13,819 nucleotides of DNA from Chlorobiales bacterium (GTDB lineage Bacteria; Bacteroidota; Chlorobiia; Chlorobiales; Chlorobiaceae), in contig JAKSDC010000164.1 of the NCBI GenBank assembly GCA_022360275.1, forward strand, positions 1 through 13,819, written 5' to 3'. The position numbers and the translations under genes are program-made. Under the pieces are notes generated by a model that ran no database searches, was not told where the DNA came from, and worked only from the letters and a program-made list of their open reading frames with translations. The stretch's first letter is position 1, and each line of letters opens with the position of its first letter. This document shows positions 6,239-12,997 of the stretch, piece by piece.

Positions 6239-9200
6239 AGCAAACCACGGAAAAAGCCTTTGAATCCTACGTCGAAGCGATGCTGCTTGCCAAAGGCTGG
6301 CTGCAGGGATCGACGAGCGGCTGGGATCAGGGCAATGCTTTGTTCCCTAAGCTGATCACTGACTTCATATCGGCGACACAGCCGAAGCTGTGGGAGCAGA
6401 TGCAGAGCCAGCATGGAGAGGAACTGCAGCCAATGGTGATCGATGCGCTGACCAAAGAGCTTGCCATCAAGGGCACGCTGCATGTGTTGCGTCACGGCTT
6501 CAAGTTCTATGGCAAGACTCTTCGTGTCGCGTCTTTCAAACCGGCGCACGGATTGAATCCTGACGTGCAAGAACAGTATGAAACCAACATTCTCACCGTG
6601 ACCCGTCAGGTGCTCTGTCATCCGGGCGATACGAAGACCGTTGATCTCGTGTTTGCTCTTAACGGCCTGCCGGTTGCGACCTGCGAGCTGAAAAATCCTT
6701 GGACCGGGCAGAACTGGAGACATGCGGTGAAGCAATATCGTGAAGATCGTAATCCGCATGCGCCGTTGTTTGTTTTCAAACAGCGCTCGCTGGTGCATTT
6801 TGCCGTCGATCCTGACGAGGTGCACATGACGACGCGGCTTGCAGGAAACAAAACCTTTTTCCTGCCCTTCAATCGCGGCAGCCATCCCGGAGAAACGCGA
6901 TGCGGTGCGGGTAACCCGCAGCATTCCTCAGGTTACCGGACCGGGTATTTCTGGGAAGAGGTGCTCGAACGAGAGAGTTTTCTCGATATTCTCGGACATT
7001 TCATGTTTATCGAGAGGAAGGAAGAAAAGATGGATGATGGAAAGGGCGGAAGCCGGTTGGTGAAGAGAGAATCGGTCATCTTTCCCCGTTTCCATCAGCT
7101 CGATGCCACACGTAAACTGATTGCCGCCGCACAGGTCGAAGGTTCGGGACATCATTACCTGATCCAGCATTCGGCGGGCAGCGGCAAGACCAATTCGATA
7201 TCCTGGCTTTCCCATCGCCTCGCAAGCCTGCACGACACGACCGATCACAAGGTTTTCGATTGCGTGGTGGTGATCACCGACCGTCAGGTTCTCGATCGGC
7301 AATTGCAGGACGCAATCTACCAGATCGAACATGCCCAGGGGGTGGTCAAGGCCATCGATCAGGACTCGAAGCAGCTTGCCGAAGCGCTCGTGGACGGCAC
7401 CCGTATCGTCGTGACGACCCTGCAGAAGTTTCCGTTTGTGCTTCGCGGCCTCCTGCATGTTGCTGGAGCAGAGAGCCTCGATAATCCTGACGAGGCGTCA
7501 ATATCGCAGGCGAAGCTGTTGCAGGACGAGATTGCAAAGCGGCGTTACGCCATTATTGTAGACGAAGCGCATTCCTCGCAATCCGGTGAGACTGCACGAG
7601 AATTGAAGGCTCTGCTTGGAGCAAATGCTGCAAGCAACGGTAATGACAAGGAGGCGGACTGGGAAGATGGCCTGAATCATGTGATGGCCTCGCGGGGCCG
7701 CCAGCCCAACCTGAGCTTTTTTGCATATACCGCAACGCCCAAGGGAAAGACACTGGAACTCTTCGGTCGAACAGGATCCGGCGGGAGGCCCGAACCGTTT
7801 CATCTCTACAGTATGCGTCAGGCAATAGAGGAACGCTTTATTCTGGATGTGCTTCAGAATTACACGACGTATGACACCTATTTCAAGCTGATCAAGGAAA
7901 TAGAAGATGACCCGGCGCTGCCGAAGAAAAAAGCCGCGCGGGCATTGGCAAAGTTTCTCGTGATGCATCCGACGAATATCGCCCAGAAAATTGAGGTAAT
8001 CATCGAGCATTTCCGAAGCCATGTCCGCAGCCATCTTGGCGGGAGGGCAAAGGCCATGGTCGTGACCGGTTCCCGCCTGCATGCCGTGAAATACATGCAG
8101 GCTTTCCAGCGCTATATCGAAGAAAAAGGGTACACCGACATTCGCCCGCTGGTGGCTTTCAGTGGAACAGTTCACGATCCGGATACCGGTCTGGACTACA
8201 CCGAGCCCGGCATGAATGTCGATATCGTGAGCGGTCAATATATCAGCGAAAAGCAACTGCCGGAAAGGTTCGCTTCGCCCGATTATCAGGTGTTGCTGGT
8301 CGCCAATAAATATCAGACCGGCTTCGATCAGCCGCTCCTGATAGCTATGTACGTCGATAAACGGCTCGACGGCGTGCAGGCTGTCCAGACCCTGTCCCGC
8401 CTGAACCGCATGGTGCCGGGGAAAGAGAATCCTTTTGTGCTCGATTTCGTCAATGAAGCCGAGGATATTTACAAGGCTTTCAAACCTTACTACGACGCAA
8501 CAAGTCTGCAGGAGTGTTCCGATCCGTCACAGCTCGAAAAGCTCAAACACGAACTGGACGCCTTTCAGCTCTATCACTGGAACGAAGTCGAAGCCTTTGC
8601 CTGTATCTTTTACCGCTCTCCCGACAGGCAGAAGCCGGCCGATCATGCCAATTTACAACGTCACCTTCAACCGGCAGTCGACCGTTTCAACGCAATTGAA
8701 GACGACGATGAGCGCGATGAATTCCGGGAGAAACTCAAAGGCTATGTAAAGGTATACAACTTTTTGAGCCAGATCATTCCCTACATGGATCCCGATCTTG
8801 AGATGCTCTACAGCTACGGCCGTTTTCTCCTGCCGCATCTTCCGATAGAAAGAGAAACGGGACCGGTCAGGCTGGGAGACGAGGTCGGTCTGCAATACTA
8901 CCGTTTGCAGCGGGTCTTTTCGGGAGCGATTAAACTCAACGAGGGAAAAGAGGATTACGGTGTCAAGAGCCCTACCGACGTTGGCAGCCGTAAAGCAAAA
9001 GACGAAAAAGCACCGCTGTCGGAAATCATTGAAATCCTGAACGAACGTTTTGGAACAAACTTTACCGAAGAAGATCGGCTCTTTTTCGAACAGATCAAGG
9101 AAAAGGCCGTCAACACACCCGAAGTTATCAGGCTTCGCCAGGCCAACCCCTTCGACAAATTCCAGCTCGGCCTCCGCCAACTCCTCGAAGATCTCATGAT

Positions 9201-9330
9201 CCGCCGCATGGGCGAAAACGACAAAATCGTCACCCGCTATATGGATGACAAGGCTTTCGAGGATGTAGCGTTTGCCGTGTTGTCAAGGGTGATATACGAA
9301 ACGATTCCTGTGGAGAGAGAAAGAGAATAA
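6235..9330 (+). CDS. hsdR: Type I restriction enzyme R subunit (nuclease and DNA translocase)
   Basis: HsdR of 1031 residues, the normal size. It pumps DNA past the bound M2S complex using ATP and cuts unmethylated DNA far from the site. The N-terminal PD-(D/E)XK nuclease has Asp137 (TVDLVF), Glu151 and Lys153 (CELKN). The motor has Walker A AGSGKT at 314-319, the DEAH box at 443-446, the motif III-like segment FFAYTATPKGKTLELFG and motif VI QTLSRLNR (718-725). The C-terminal helical region expected to dock on HsdM/HsdS follows. All key residues are present, so restriction activity is likely. The ATG overlaps the stop of the four-helix gene in ATGA, and GGAGAG lies a few bases upstream. No terminator is visible after the stop. 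Confidence 0.96.
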   Translation: MKQTTEKAFESYVEAMLLAKGWLQGSTSGWDQGNALFPKLITDFISATQPKLWEQMQSQHGEELQPMVIDALTKELAIKGTLHVLRHGFKFYGKTLRVASFKPAHGLNPDVQEQYETNILTVTRQVLCHPGDTKTVDLVFALNGLPVATCELKNPWTGQNWRHAVKQYREDRNPHAPLFVFKQRSLVHFAVDPDEVHMTTRLAGNKTFFLPFNRGSHPGETRCGAGNPQHSSGYRTGYFWEEVLERESFLDILGHFMFIERKEEKMDDGKGGSRLVKRESVIFPRFHQLDATRKLIAAAQVEGSGHHYLIQHSAGSGKTNSISWLSHRLASLHDTTDHKVFDCVVVITDRQVLDRQLQDAIYQIEHAQGVVKAIDQDSKQLAEALVDGTRIVVTTLQKFPFVLRGLLHVAGAESLDNPDEASISQAKLLQDEIAKRRYAIIVDEAHSSQSGETARELKALLGANAASNGNDKEADWEDGLNHVMASRGRQPNLSFFAYTATPKGKTLELFGRTGSGGRPEPFHLYSMRQAIEERFILDVLQNYTTYDTYFKLIKEIEDDPALPKKKAARALAKFLVMHPTNIAQKIEVIIEHFRSHVRSHLGGRAKAMVVTGSRLHAVKYMQAFQRYIEEKGYTDIRPLVAFSGTVHDPDTGLDYTEPGMNVDIVSGQYISEKQLPERFASPDYQVLLVANKYQTGFDQPLLIAMYVDKRLDGVQAVQTLSRLNRMVPGKENPFVLDFVNEAEDIYKAFKPYYDATSLQECSDPSQLEKLKHELDAFQLYHWNEVEAFACIFYRSPDRQKPADHANLQRHLQPAVDRFNAIEDDDERDEFREKLKGYVKVYNFLSQIIPYMDPDLEMLYSYGRFLLPHLPIERETGPVRLGDEVGLQYYRLQRVFSGAIKLNEGKEDYGVKSPTDVGSRKAKDEKAPLSEIIEILNERFGTNFTEEDRLFFEQIKEKAVNTPEVIRLRQANPFDKFQLGLRQLLEDLMIRRMGENDKIVTRYMDDKAFEDVAFAVLSRVIYETIPVERERE

Positions 9331-9535
9331 TCTCAGAGGTATTTTGCACTATTCAGCCCTAATGAAAAATGCTATGAGTGGGGGATGTTATTCCGTAACC
9401 ACAATATGTCGCGATGAGTTTATTTGTGTCTCATGTCAACCTCTAAAGTGACTATATGACGACGTTGTTAGCGCAAAAGCACAAGCATTAATTCGCTTCT
9501 CGCTCTTTCAATAAGATTTTGTCAACATAATTACC
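9331..9535. other. Intergenic stretch after hsdR
   Basis: No gene recognised. It begins with ACTATTCAGCCC at 9348-9359, a 12-mer shared with 12742-12753, and then holds dispersed-repeat copy A (9381-9413). A weak promoter-like pair, TTGTTA (9465-9470) and TTAATT (9488-9493) with 17 bp between, could serve the genes that follow. No terminator hairpin was found for hsdR. Confidence 0.45.
9381..9413 (+). repeat. Dispersed repeat, copy A
   Basis: GGGGATGTTATTCCGTAACC followed by ACAATATGTCGCG. It shares TTCCGTAACC and then a CAATA-GTCG-like tail with copies B and D. It is the most divergent of the four clear copies at its left end. Confidence 0.6.
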
Positions 9536-9679
9536 TTGAAACACGAAAAATCGGATAAGCTTATTGGTATTCAGATACCGAAAAGTGTTATGGGTGAAGA
9601 AAGCCAAAAACTCTCCGAAATTCGCGACAGGAAACTGCCAATGCTCATGAACAGGCTTATAAAAGAAAAAAGAGTATGA
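9536..9679 (+). CDS. Small hypothetical protein, translationally coupled to the GIY-YIG gene
   Basis: An open frame running to the TGA at 9677-9679, which overlaps the ATG of the next gene as ATGA. From TTG at 9536 it gives 47 residues with a charged, mostly helical character: an early KLIGIQIPKSVM strand-like segment, then SQKLSEIRDRKLPMLMNRLI and KEKRV. From ATG at 9590 it would be only 29 residues. The strand-then-helices outline is loosely like a ribbon-helix-helix protein, but no family is recognised and no good Shine-Dalgarno is seen. The stop-start overlap is the main reason to list it; it may be a leader peptide rather than a functional protein. Confidence 0.35.
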   Translation: MKHEKSDKLIGIQIPKSVMGEESQKLSEIRDRKLPMLMNRLIKEKRV

Positions 9680-10284
9680 AAGAAATCGTTTACGTTTTAA
9701 TCAACGAAGCAATGCCTGGATATGTAAAGCTTGGGCGCACAACCAACCTTGAACAGCGTATCCGTAACCTTGATAACACAAGTGCGCCTCTCCCGTTTGA
9801 ATGTTTTTATGCCTGCACGGTGAATGATGCCAATTTTGTGGAGAGCCAGCTTCACGATGCGTTTGCTGATGTGCGCGTCCGCTCTAATCGTGAATTTTTT
9901 GAAATTGCTCCTGAACGCATTGCATCAGCACTGCGTATTGCGCAAATTGAAGACGTCACCCCAAAGCAGGATTTTGTCGAAACCGAAGAAGATCAAGTCG
10001 CTCTTAATGAAGCCAAGAAGCGACGCGCGGTTTTCAACTTCAGGCTCGCTAATGTGCCCGCTGGTGCACTACTGGCCTTTGCCCGCGATAAAGAAAAAAC
10101 TTGCGCTGTGGTTGACAACAAATATGTCGAATATGATGGAGATGTAATGAGCTTGTCTGAATCGGCTCGTCGAGTCCTTGAAGAAATGGGTTATAACTGG
10201 AAAGCCGTTCAAGGTCCACTCTATTGGGAATATGAAGGCGAAACTCTCGACGAACGCCGAAAGCGTTTAGAGGAAGAAGATTAA
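9676..10284 (+). CDS. GIY-YIG nuclease-like protein (MUG113/T5orf172 type) with a C-terminal accessory domain
   Basis: A 202-residue protein. Residues 4-76 carry the MUG113/T5orf172 version of the GIY-YIG fold: VYVL (5-8), GYVKLGRT (15-22), TNLEQRI (23-29), Glu56 and His60 in ESQLH, and SNREFFEI (70-77). Members are presumed nucleases, and the tyrosine, lysine/arginine and glutamate positions typical of the fold are present. A charged hinge leads to a second domain (about 115-195) with VPAGALLAFARDKEKTCAVV, YVEYDGDVMSLSESAR and GPLYWEYEGETL. This second part resembles DUF4357/RAMA-type domains found on predicted restriction proteins, as I recall them. It sits 346 bp downstream of hsdR in the same direction and may be an added defence gene, but activity and target are not shown. 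Confidence 0.82.
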   Translation: MKEIVYVLINEAMPGYVKLGRTTNLEQRIRNLDNTSAPLPFECFYACTVNDANFVESQLHDAFADVRVRSNREFFEIAPERIASALRIAQIEDVTPKQDFVETEEDQVALNEAKKRRAVFNFRLANVPAGALLAFARDKEKTCAVVDNKYVEYDGDVMSLSESARRVLEEMGYNWKAVQGPLYWEYEGETLDERRKRLEEED

Positions 10285-10317
10285 GTTACATACTTCCGTA
10301 ACCCCAATAAGTCGAGG
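10285..10317 (+). repeat. Dispersed repeat, copy B
   Basis: Begins directly after the GIY-YIG stop. It contains CTTCCGTAACC and CCCAATAAGTCG, shared almost base for base with copy D at 11754-11790. Its left end (GTTACATA) has lost the GGGG of the other copies. Confidence 0.65.
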
Positions 10318-10322
10318 AAAAT

Positions 10323-10351
10323 AAAAAAAGACCGATGCTATAACATCGGCC
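10323..10351 (-). terminator. Rho-independent terminator of the flavodoxin-like gene
   Basis: Read on the minus strand, GGCCGATG, a 6-base loop and CATCGGTC form an 8-bp stem (one G-U pair) followed at once by seven T (plus-strand A run 10323-10329). It lies about 40 bases past the minus-strand stop at 10393. On the plus strand the stem has an A-C mismatch and no T-run, so it acts mainly on minus-strand transcripts. Confidence 0.85.
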
Positions 10352-10392
10352 TTATCATTGATACACTGGATTAACTATTAACGAGCATACCT

Positions 10393-10929
10393 TTATGCAG
10401 GCGATCCCTGCCCGATGCCCTCTTTCTTGAGCGTTTCTGCAATATCTTTAGCCCAGGCATTGATCTCGTCCCATCTGCGGAAATCACCAACGGGTACTTT
10501 TGCGACCTTGATCATAAACTTATGCAATAAGCTGAGCTTGTCTTTATCGATTTTGCCATGAAAGACCGCAATATCCCGGGGGGCAATGCGGTCGGCTATG
10601 GGTTGAAGCTTTTGAGGGAATCGCCAGCCTTTGGAATCTTCTTCAACAGACCCTTCGCCAAGTGGGCCGCTTGAAAACAGCCACACCATCTTTTCCGAAA
10701 GCACCTTCTCATTGGTTTCCAGGAATTTAGCCGCCTCTTCGCACCAATTGCCGGTAAAAACCGCGCTTCCCAAAATGATGACTTTGTAGAGCCCGAGGTC
10801 GCTGATCTGATCAATGGATAAAACATCGGCACCCAGGCCGCCTTCAGCAAGCACTTCTCCGATCTTTTGGGCAATCTCCCGGGTTGCGTTGTACTTGGTC
10901 TCGTAAGCGATGATGATCTCGTTAGCCAT
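10393..10929 (-). CDS. Flavodoxin-domain protein
   Basis: A 178-residue protein from the ATG at 10929-10927, chosen because AAGGAG lies 8 bases upstream; a longer frame to 11016 only reads through a dispersed repeat. The N-terminus NEIIIAYETKYNATREIAQK is a flavodoxin beta-strand and FMN phosphate loop (TKYNAT, 11-16). LYKVIILGSAVFTGNW and WLFSSGPLGEGS supply the second strand-loop pair around the isoalloxazine ring. It resembles the flavodoxin_5 group, which includes HemG-like protoporphyrinogen oxidase, but the substrate cannot be assigned. It would be a cytoplasmic FMN electron carrier or small reductase. It has its own terminator and no metabolic neighbours. It stands alone between toxin-antitoxin and defence genes, bounded by repeat copies B and C. 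Confidence 0.88.
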   Translation of the reverse strand: MANEIIIAYETKYNATREIAQKIGEVLAEGGLGADVLSIDQISDLGLYKVIILGSAVFTGNWCEEAAKFLETNEKVLSEKMVWLFSSGPLGEGSVEEDSKGWRFPQKLQPIADRIAPRDIAVFHGKIDKDKLSLLHKFMIKVAKVPVGDFRRWDEINAWAKDIAETLKKEGIGQGSPA

Positions 10930-10948
10930 AATGAGCTCTCCTTTTAGT

Positions 10949-10980
10949 AGTAGGGGACATTCGGAACCCCAATAAGTGTT
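10949..10980 (+). repeat. Dispersed repeat, copy C
   Basis: AGTAGGGGACATTC at 10949-10962 is identical over 14 bases to 11754-11767 in copy D. After a short internal deletion it continues GGAACCCCAATAAGTG, which matches copy B. It lies just upstream of the flavodoxin-like gene's Shine-Dalgarno and so within its leader. Confidence 0.7.
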
Positions 10981-11087
10981 TTTTTTCTTGTCTGTAATAA
11001 GTTGAGCGGGCGACACGACGGGCGGGCAGATGCTTCATGCAATCAGAGCCAATGCGCCGGATAAAGAATCTTAAGATTAGCGATTAT

Positions 11088-11381
11088 TCAATGAATCATG
11101 ATGTCAAGTTTTTTGCCCAACGCTTCAGCATAGTTGACAAGGGTTGAGAGCTTGACATCTTCAGCGTGGTTTTCGATGCGGGAAATTGCTGATTTGTGGG
11201 TTTTCAGCTTTTGGGCAACTTCAACCTGCGACATGCCTGCATTGATTCGCGCCTGTTTGAGCATGATTCCTATACGAAAATTTCTGTACCCTTCGTCATA
11301 GCCTTCAGCAAAACCAGGGCACGTCGCTTTCTGTTCGTCGATGAACGCTTGGAGTTCATCCGTTTTCGTTTCGTTTCTCAT
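11088..11381 (-). CDS. higA: HigA-type antitoxin (XRE helix-turn-helix)
   Basis: A 97-residue protein. Residues about 36-95 are an XRE helix-turn-helix: GIMLKQARINAGMSQVEVAQ, then KLKTHKSAISRIENHAEDVK and LSTLVNYAEALGKKLDI, with the MSQVEVAQ and SAISRIE helices as the DNA-reading pair. The N-terminal 30 residues (acidic, ETKTDELQAFIDEQ) are probably the toxin-binding part. Its start lies inside the 3' end of the toxin gene (26-bp overlap), the toxin-first order of higBA modules. It should bind HigB and repress the shared promoter. Start at ATG 11381. The Shine-Dalgarno is poor, which agrees with translation coupled to the toxin. Confidence 0.9.
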   Translation of the reverse strand: MRNETKTDELQAFIDEQKATCPGFAEGYDEGYRNFRIGIMLKQARINAGMSQVEVAQKLKTHKSAISRIENHAEDVKLSTLVNYAEALGKKLDIMIH

Positions 11382-11709
11382 AATCTTTTTTTCTCTGTTC
11401 TGCCACCGCGATCTCCTGCGCCGGAGTTTTTTGTGATTTCTTCATGAAACCGTTGGTGAGTATGACAAGGTTTCCTTTGTGCAGAAAGCCTAAAAGTCTG
11501 ATAGCATTGCCTCCATGCGAGGATCGTACCTCCCAGATTCCATCTGTGTTCCGGAGTTTCTTGAAGTATTCTTTTGGGACAATCTGAAAATCCCTGACCA
11601 ACGTCAATACCCATGCAATCTTCTGTCTTTCCTTATCCGGGAGGTTTGTCAGGAATTCTTTTACCGGGCACTGACCCGACGGTGTTTTATAAAATATGAT
11701 TGAGCGCAT
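11356..11709 (-). CDS. higB: HigB/RelE-superfamily toxin (phage Gp49-like)
   Basis: A 117-residue protein from the ATG at 11709 (a TTG at 11715 is the only longer start). It shows the Gp49-like/HigB pattern: IIFYKTPSGQCPVKEFLTNL, KERQKIAWVLTLVRDF, YFKKLRNTDGIWEVRSSHGG, then NAIRLLGFLHKGNLVILTNG and FMKKSQKTP. The core pieces (W-E-x-R, R-L-L, L-x-N-x-F-x-K-K) match toxins of this family, which cut mRNA on translating ribosomes. It overlaps the antitoxin gene by 26 bp. AAGTTAACTT, a 10-bp palindrome at 11715-11724 right before the start, could be part of the HigA operator. No convincing promoter was found, but repeat copy D lies just upstream. Confidence 0.9.
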   Translation of the reverse strand: MRSIIFYKTPSGQCPVKEFLTNLPDKERQKIAWVLTLVRDFQIVPKEYFKKLRNTDGIWEVRSSHGGNAIRLLGFLHKGNLVILTNGFMKKSQKTPAQEIAVAEQRKKDYEKRNENG

Positions 11710-11753
11710 GGGCAAAGTTAACTTCTATATCAACTCCATGCAAGAGATAAGGA

Positions 11754-11790
11754 AGTAGGGGACATTCTTCCGTAACCACAATAAGTCGTG
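11754..11790 (+). repeat. Dispersed repeat, copy D (most complete)
   Basis: AGTAGGGGACATTCTTCC followed by GTAACCACAATAAGTCGTG. It contains both the left half shared with copy C (14 identical bases) and the right half shared with copies A and B, so it serves as the reference copy. It lies between the vapC stop and the higB promoter region. Confidence 0.7.
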
Positions 11791-11811
11791 TTATGTTAAT
11801 TTGTATTTCAT

Positions 11812-12267
11812 TTATTCTTTCAGCGCCTTGACGGAGATGATTTCAAGGATTTCGTCCGACTGGATTTTGAGATCGTTGGTGATGAAAAAGGCGCAGCCTG
11901 ACCGGATTGCCGTTGCGTAATGCAGGGCATCGATGAACTTCATTCCGCGTTTGCCTCGTAATTGTGCCGCAAGATCGAATGTTTCTCCGTCATGCGGTAG
12001 AATTGACAGGAACCCCTCGGTTCTGAAAAATTCCCTGATGCTCGCGACAAGTTCAAGGTTGCCGGTCTGATATGGTTTGACCAGTGTTTCAGCGACAGCG
12101 GCATCTCCGGTAACTCCGATAATCTTTCCTGAGTCAATAGCCTCGATGAGCGATTTGACGATGTCAAAGAAGTCAGGATTCCGGTCAAGAAAGTAGACAA
12201 AGATGTTGGTATCGAGATAAACCCGACGACCAATCATGCTGGTAATGGTTTCATCTACCTTTCCCAT
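11812..12267 (-). CDS. vapC: VapC-type toxin, PIN-domain ribonuclease
   Basis: A 151-residue PIN protein. The four acidic metal-binding positions are present: Asp19 in VYLDTNIFVYFLD, Glu60 in AVAETLV, Asp113 in MKFIDALHYATAI, and Asp132 in FFITNDLK. These bind Mg/Mn and cut RNA, for example initiator tRNA or rRNA loops in studied VapCs; the target here is unknown. It overlaps the AbrB-like antitoxin gene by 13 bp, antitoxin first, so the pair is coupled. ATG 12267 gives ten extra residues before the Met-Ile-Gly-Arg-Arg start at residue 11; either could be used. No terminator follows before repeat copy D. Confidence 0.92.
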   Translation of the reverse strand: MGKVDETITSMIGRRVYLDTNIFVYFLDRNPDFFDIVKSLIEAIDSGKIIGVTGDAAVAETLVKPYQTGNLELVASIREFFRTEGFLSILPHDGETFDLAAQLRGKRGMKFIDALHYATAIRSGCAFFITNDLKIQSDEILEIISVKALKE

Positions 12268-12509
12268 GAATCCCTGTCCTTTTTCAGTTCTTCCTCAATC
12301 TCCTCAGTTGTTTTACCCCATGCTCCTTTAGCGACACCGGCATATTCCATCACAGATCGTTTCTTTCCTTTTCTGCCAGCCGGGACTAATGTTACAACAC
12401 CGTTCATATAGCTGATTTCAAGCACGTCATCCGGTTTGATATCGGCTTCCTCTGCGATGCGAAGCGGGATGGTGATCTGGTTCTTTTGCCTTACTCTTAT
12501 TTTGGACAT
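12255..12509 (-). CDS. vapB: AbrB/MazE/SpoVT-type antitoxin
   Basis: An 84-residue protein with an N-terminal swapped-hairpin AbrB fold: KIRVRQKNQITIPLRIAEEA, then DIKPDDVLEISYMNGVVTLV. This beta-rich dimer binds DNA. The C-terminal tail (about 48-84, KKRSVMEYAGVAKGAWGKTT and then acidic residues) would insert into the PIN toxin. It overlaps vapC by 13 bp. It has a recognisable promoter and a palindromic operator directly upstream (12523-12539), consistent with autorepression. Start at ATG 12509, only weakly supported by a Shine-Dalgarno. Confidence 0.9.
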   Translation of the reverse strand: MSKIRVRQKNQITIPLRIAEEADIKPDDVLEISYMNGVVTLVPAGRKGKKRSVMEYAGVAKGAWGKTTEEIEEELKKDRDSWER

Positions 12510-12522
12510 GCTCTATAAAATT

Positions 12523-12539
12523 AGTTGGAAAATCCAACT
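12523..12539. promoter_or_regulatory. Palindromic operator of vapBC
   Basis: AGTTGGA, AAA, TCCAACT: perfect 7-bp arms with a 3-bp centre. It lies between the -10 box and the vapB ATG and covers the expected transcription start (near 12535), as expected for repression by the AbrB-like antitoxin. Confidence 0.65.
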
Positions 12540-12541
12540 GA

Positions 12542-12570
12542 ATTATACTATTCCTACTGGTCTCATCCAA
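12542..12570 (-). promoter_or_regulatory. Promoter of vapBC
   Basis: On the minus strand TTGGAT (12570-12565), a 17-bp spacer and a perfect TATAAT (12547-12542). The -35 box is poor, the -10 box is ideal. The leader would be about 26 bases. The -35 box lies only 6 bp from the MITE-like element. Confidence 0.65.
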
Positions 12571-12576
12571 AACTAC

Positions 12577-12720
12577 AGGGCACCTCTCTTTATTTATTCC
12601 ACGCTTCAATTGCATCGTTGAGTGGTGCTCGAAATCCTCATGTACTCTGTGTACACTCCGGTTTCTGCGCTCCGTTCGCCTTGCTCTTGAACCGCTCATG
12701 ACAATAAATAGAGGTGCCCT
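12577..12720. mobile_element. MITE-like element with terminal inverted repeats (144 bp)
   Basis: AGGGCACCTCT starts the element at 12577 and its exact complement AGAGGTGCCCT ends it at 12720. The similarity continues inward as TTTATT-rich sequence (12588-12598 against 12703-12709). The 100-odd bases between encode no transposase. The dinucleotide AC flanks both ends (12575-12576 and 12721-12722), too short to prove a target duplication. The interior has GTACTCTGTGTACA, so a folded structure is possible. It could be a non-autonomous transposon or a structured intergenic repeat; the inverted ends are certain, the mobility is inferred. Confidence 0.65.
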
Positions 12721-12741
12721 ACAAAAAAACCGTTGCTGTTT

Positions 12742-12813
12742 ACTATTCAGCCCGGAACTGTTACAGATTCAGGAGTATGGGGAGTGACACTGTAATTTGA
12801 GGTCACAATATGT
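12742..12813 (+). repeat. Divergent second copy of the sequence around repeat A
   Basis: ACTATTCAGCCC (12742-12753) equals 9348-9359. Further on both regions have a GGGG (12779; 9381), a GTAA, and CACAATATGT (12804-12813; 9400-9409) in the same order, with a length difference of about 10 bp. This suggests a shared ancestor longer than the 33-bp core. Confidence 0.45.
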
Positions 12814-12820
12814 GATCTCA
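12798..12820. promoter_or_regulatory. 23-bp near-perfect palindrome of unknown role
   Basis: TGAGGTCACA, ATA, TGTGATCTCA: 10-bp arms with one mismatch. It could be a dimeric-regulator site or a small hairpin. There is no T-run after it, so it is not a terminator. The half-sites are the reverse of a CRP site (TCACA inward-out), so CRP is not implied. Confidence 0.4.
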
Positions 12821-12997
12821 AGGAACACGCCCAGTCATTGTAATCCCAATCAATCTGAAACAGGCGTGCATCTGGTTCTGTTGTTTGTGAAGGGTTAGCG
12901 GTTTACAAGTCGATGAAAAACGGGGATTTTATTGTATTTTAATTCCACTAAATTCATATAAGTTGCTTACAACGTAAACCCATATAAAAAAGGAATT
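12821..12997. other. Leader region of the small basic protein
   Basis: No ORF worth calling. GGTTTAC (12898-12904) and GTAAACC (12975-12981) are a 7-bp inverted repeat. TTGTAT (12932-12937) with CATATA (12955-12960), 17 bp apart, is a weak promoter candidate for the gene at 12998. Confidence 0.3.

Noticed and set aside
6076..6924. Minus-strand frame of 282 codons opposite hsdR and the four-helix gene
   Set aside because: Antisense to two well-supported genes; no family features and no ribosome site.
7498..8256. Minus-strand frame of 252 codons opposite the hsdR motor domain
   Set aside because: Shadow of conserved helicase sequence.
9761..9780. TCCGTAACCTTGATAACA as another dispersed-repeat copy
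   Set aside because: It lies inside the GIY-YIG domain codons and matches for only nine bases; chance match.
12427..12699. Minus-strand frame of 90 codons through the MITE-like element into vapB
   Set aside because: It reads through the inverted repeats, the vapB promoter and the operator; it is an element-derived frame, not a gene.
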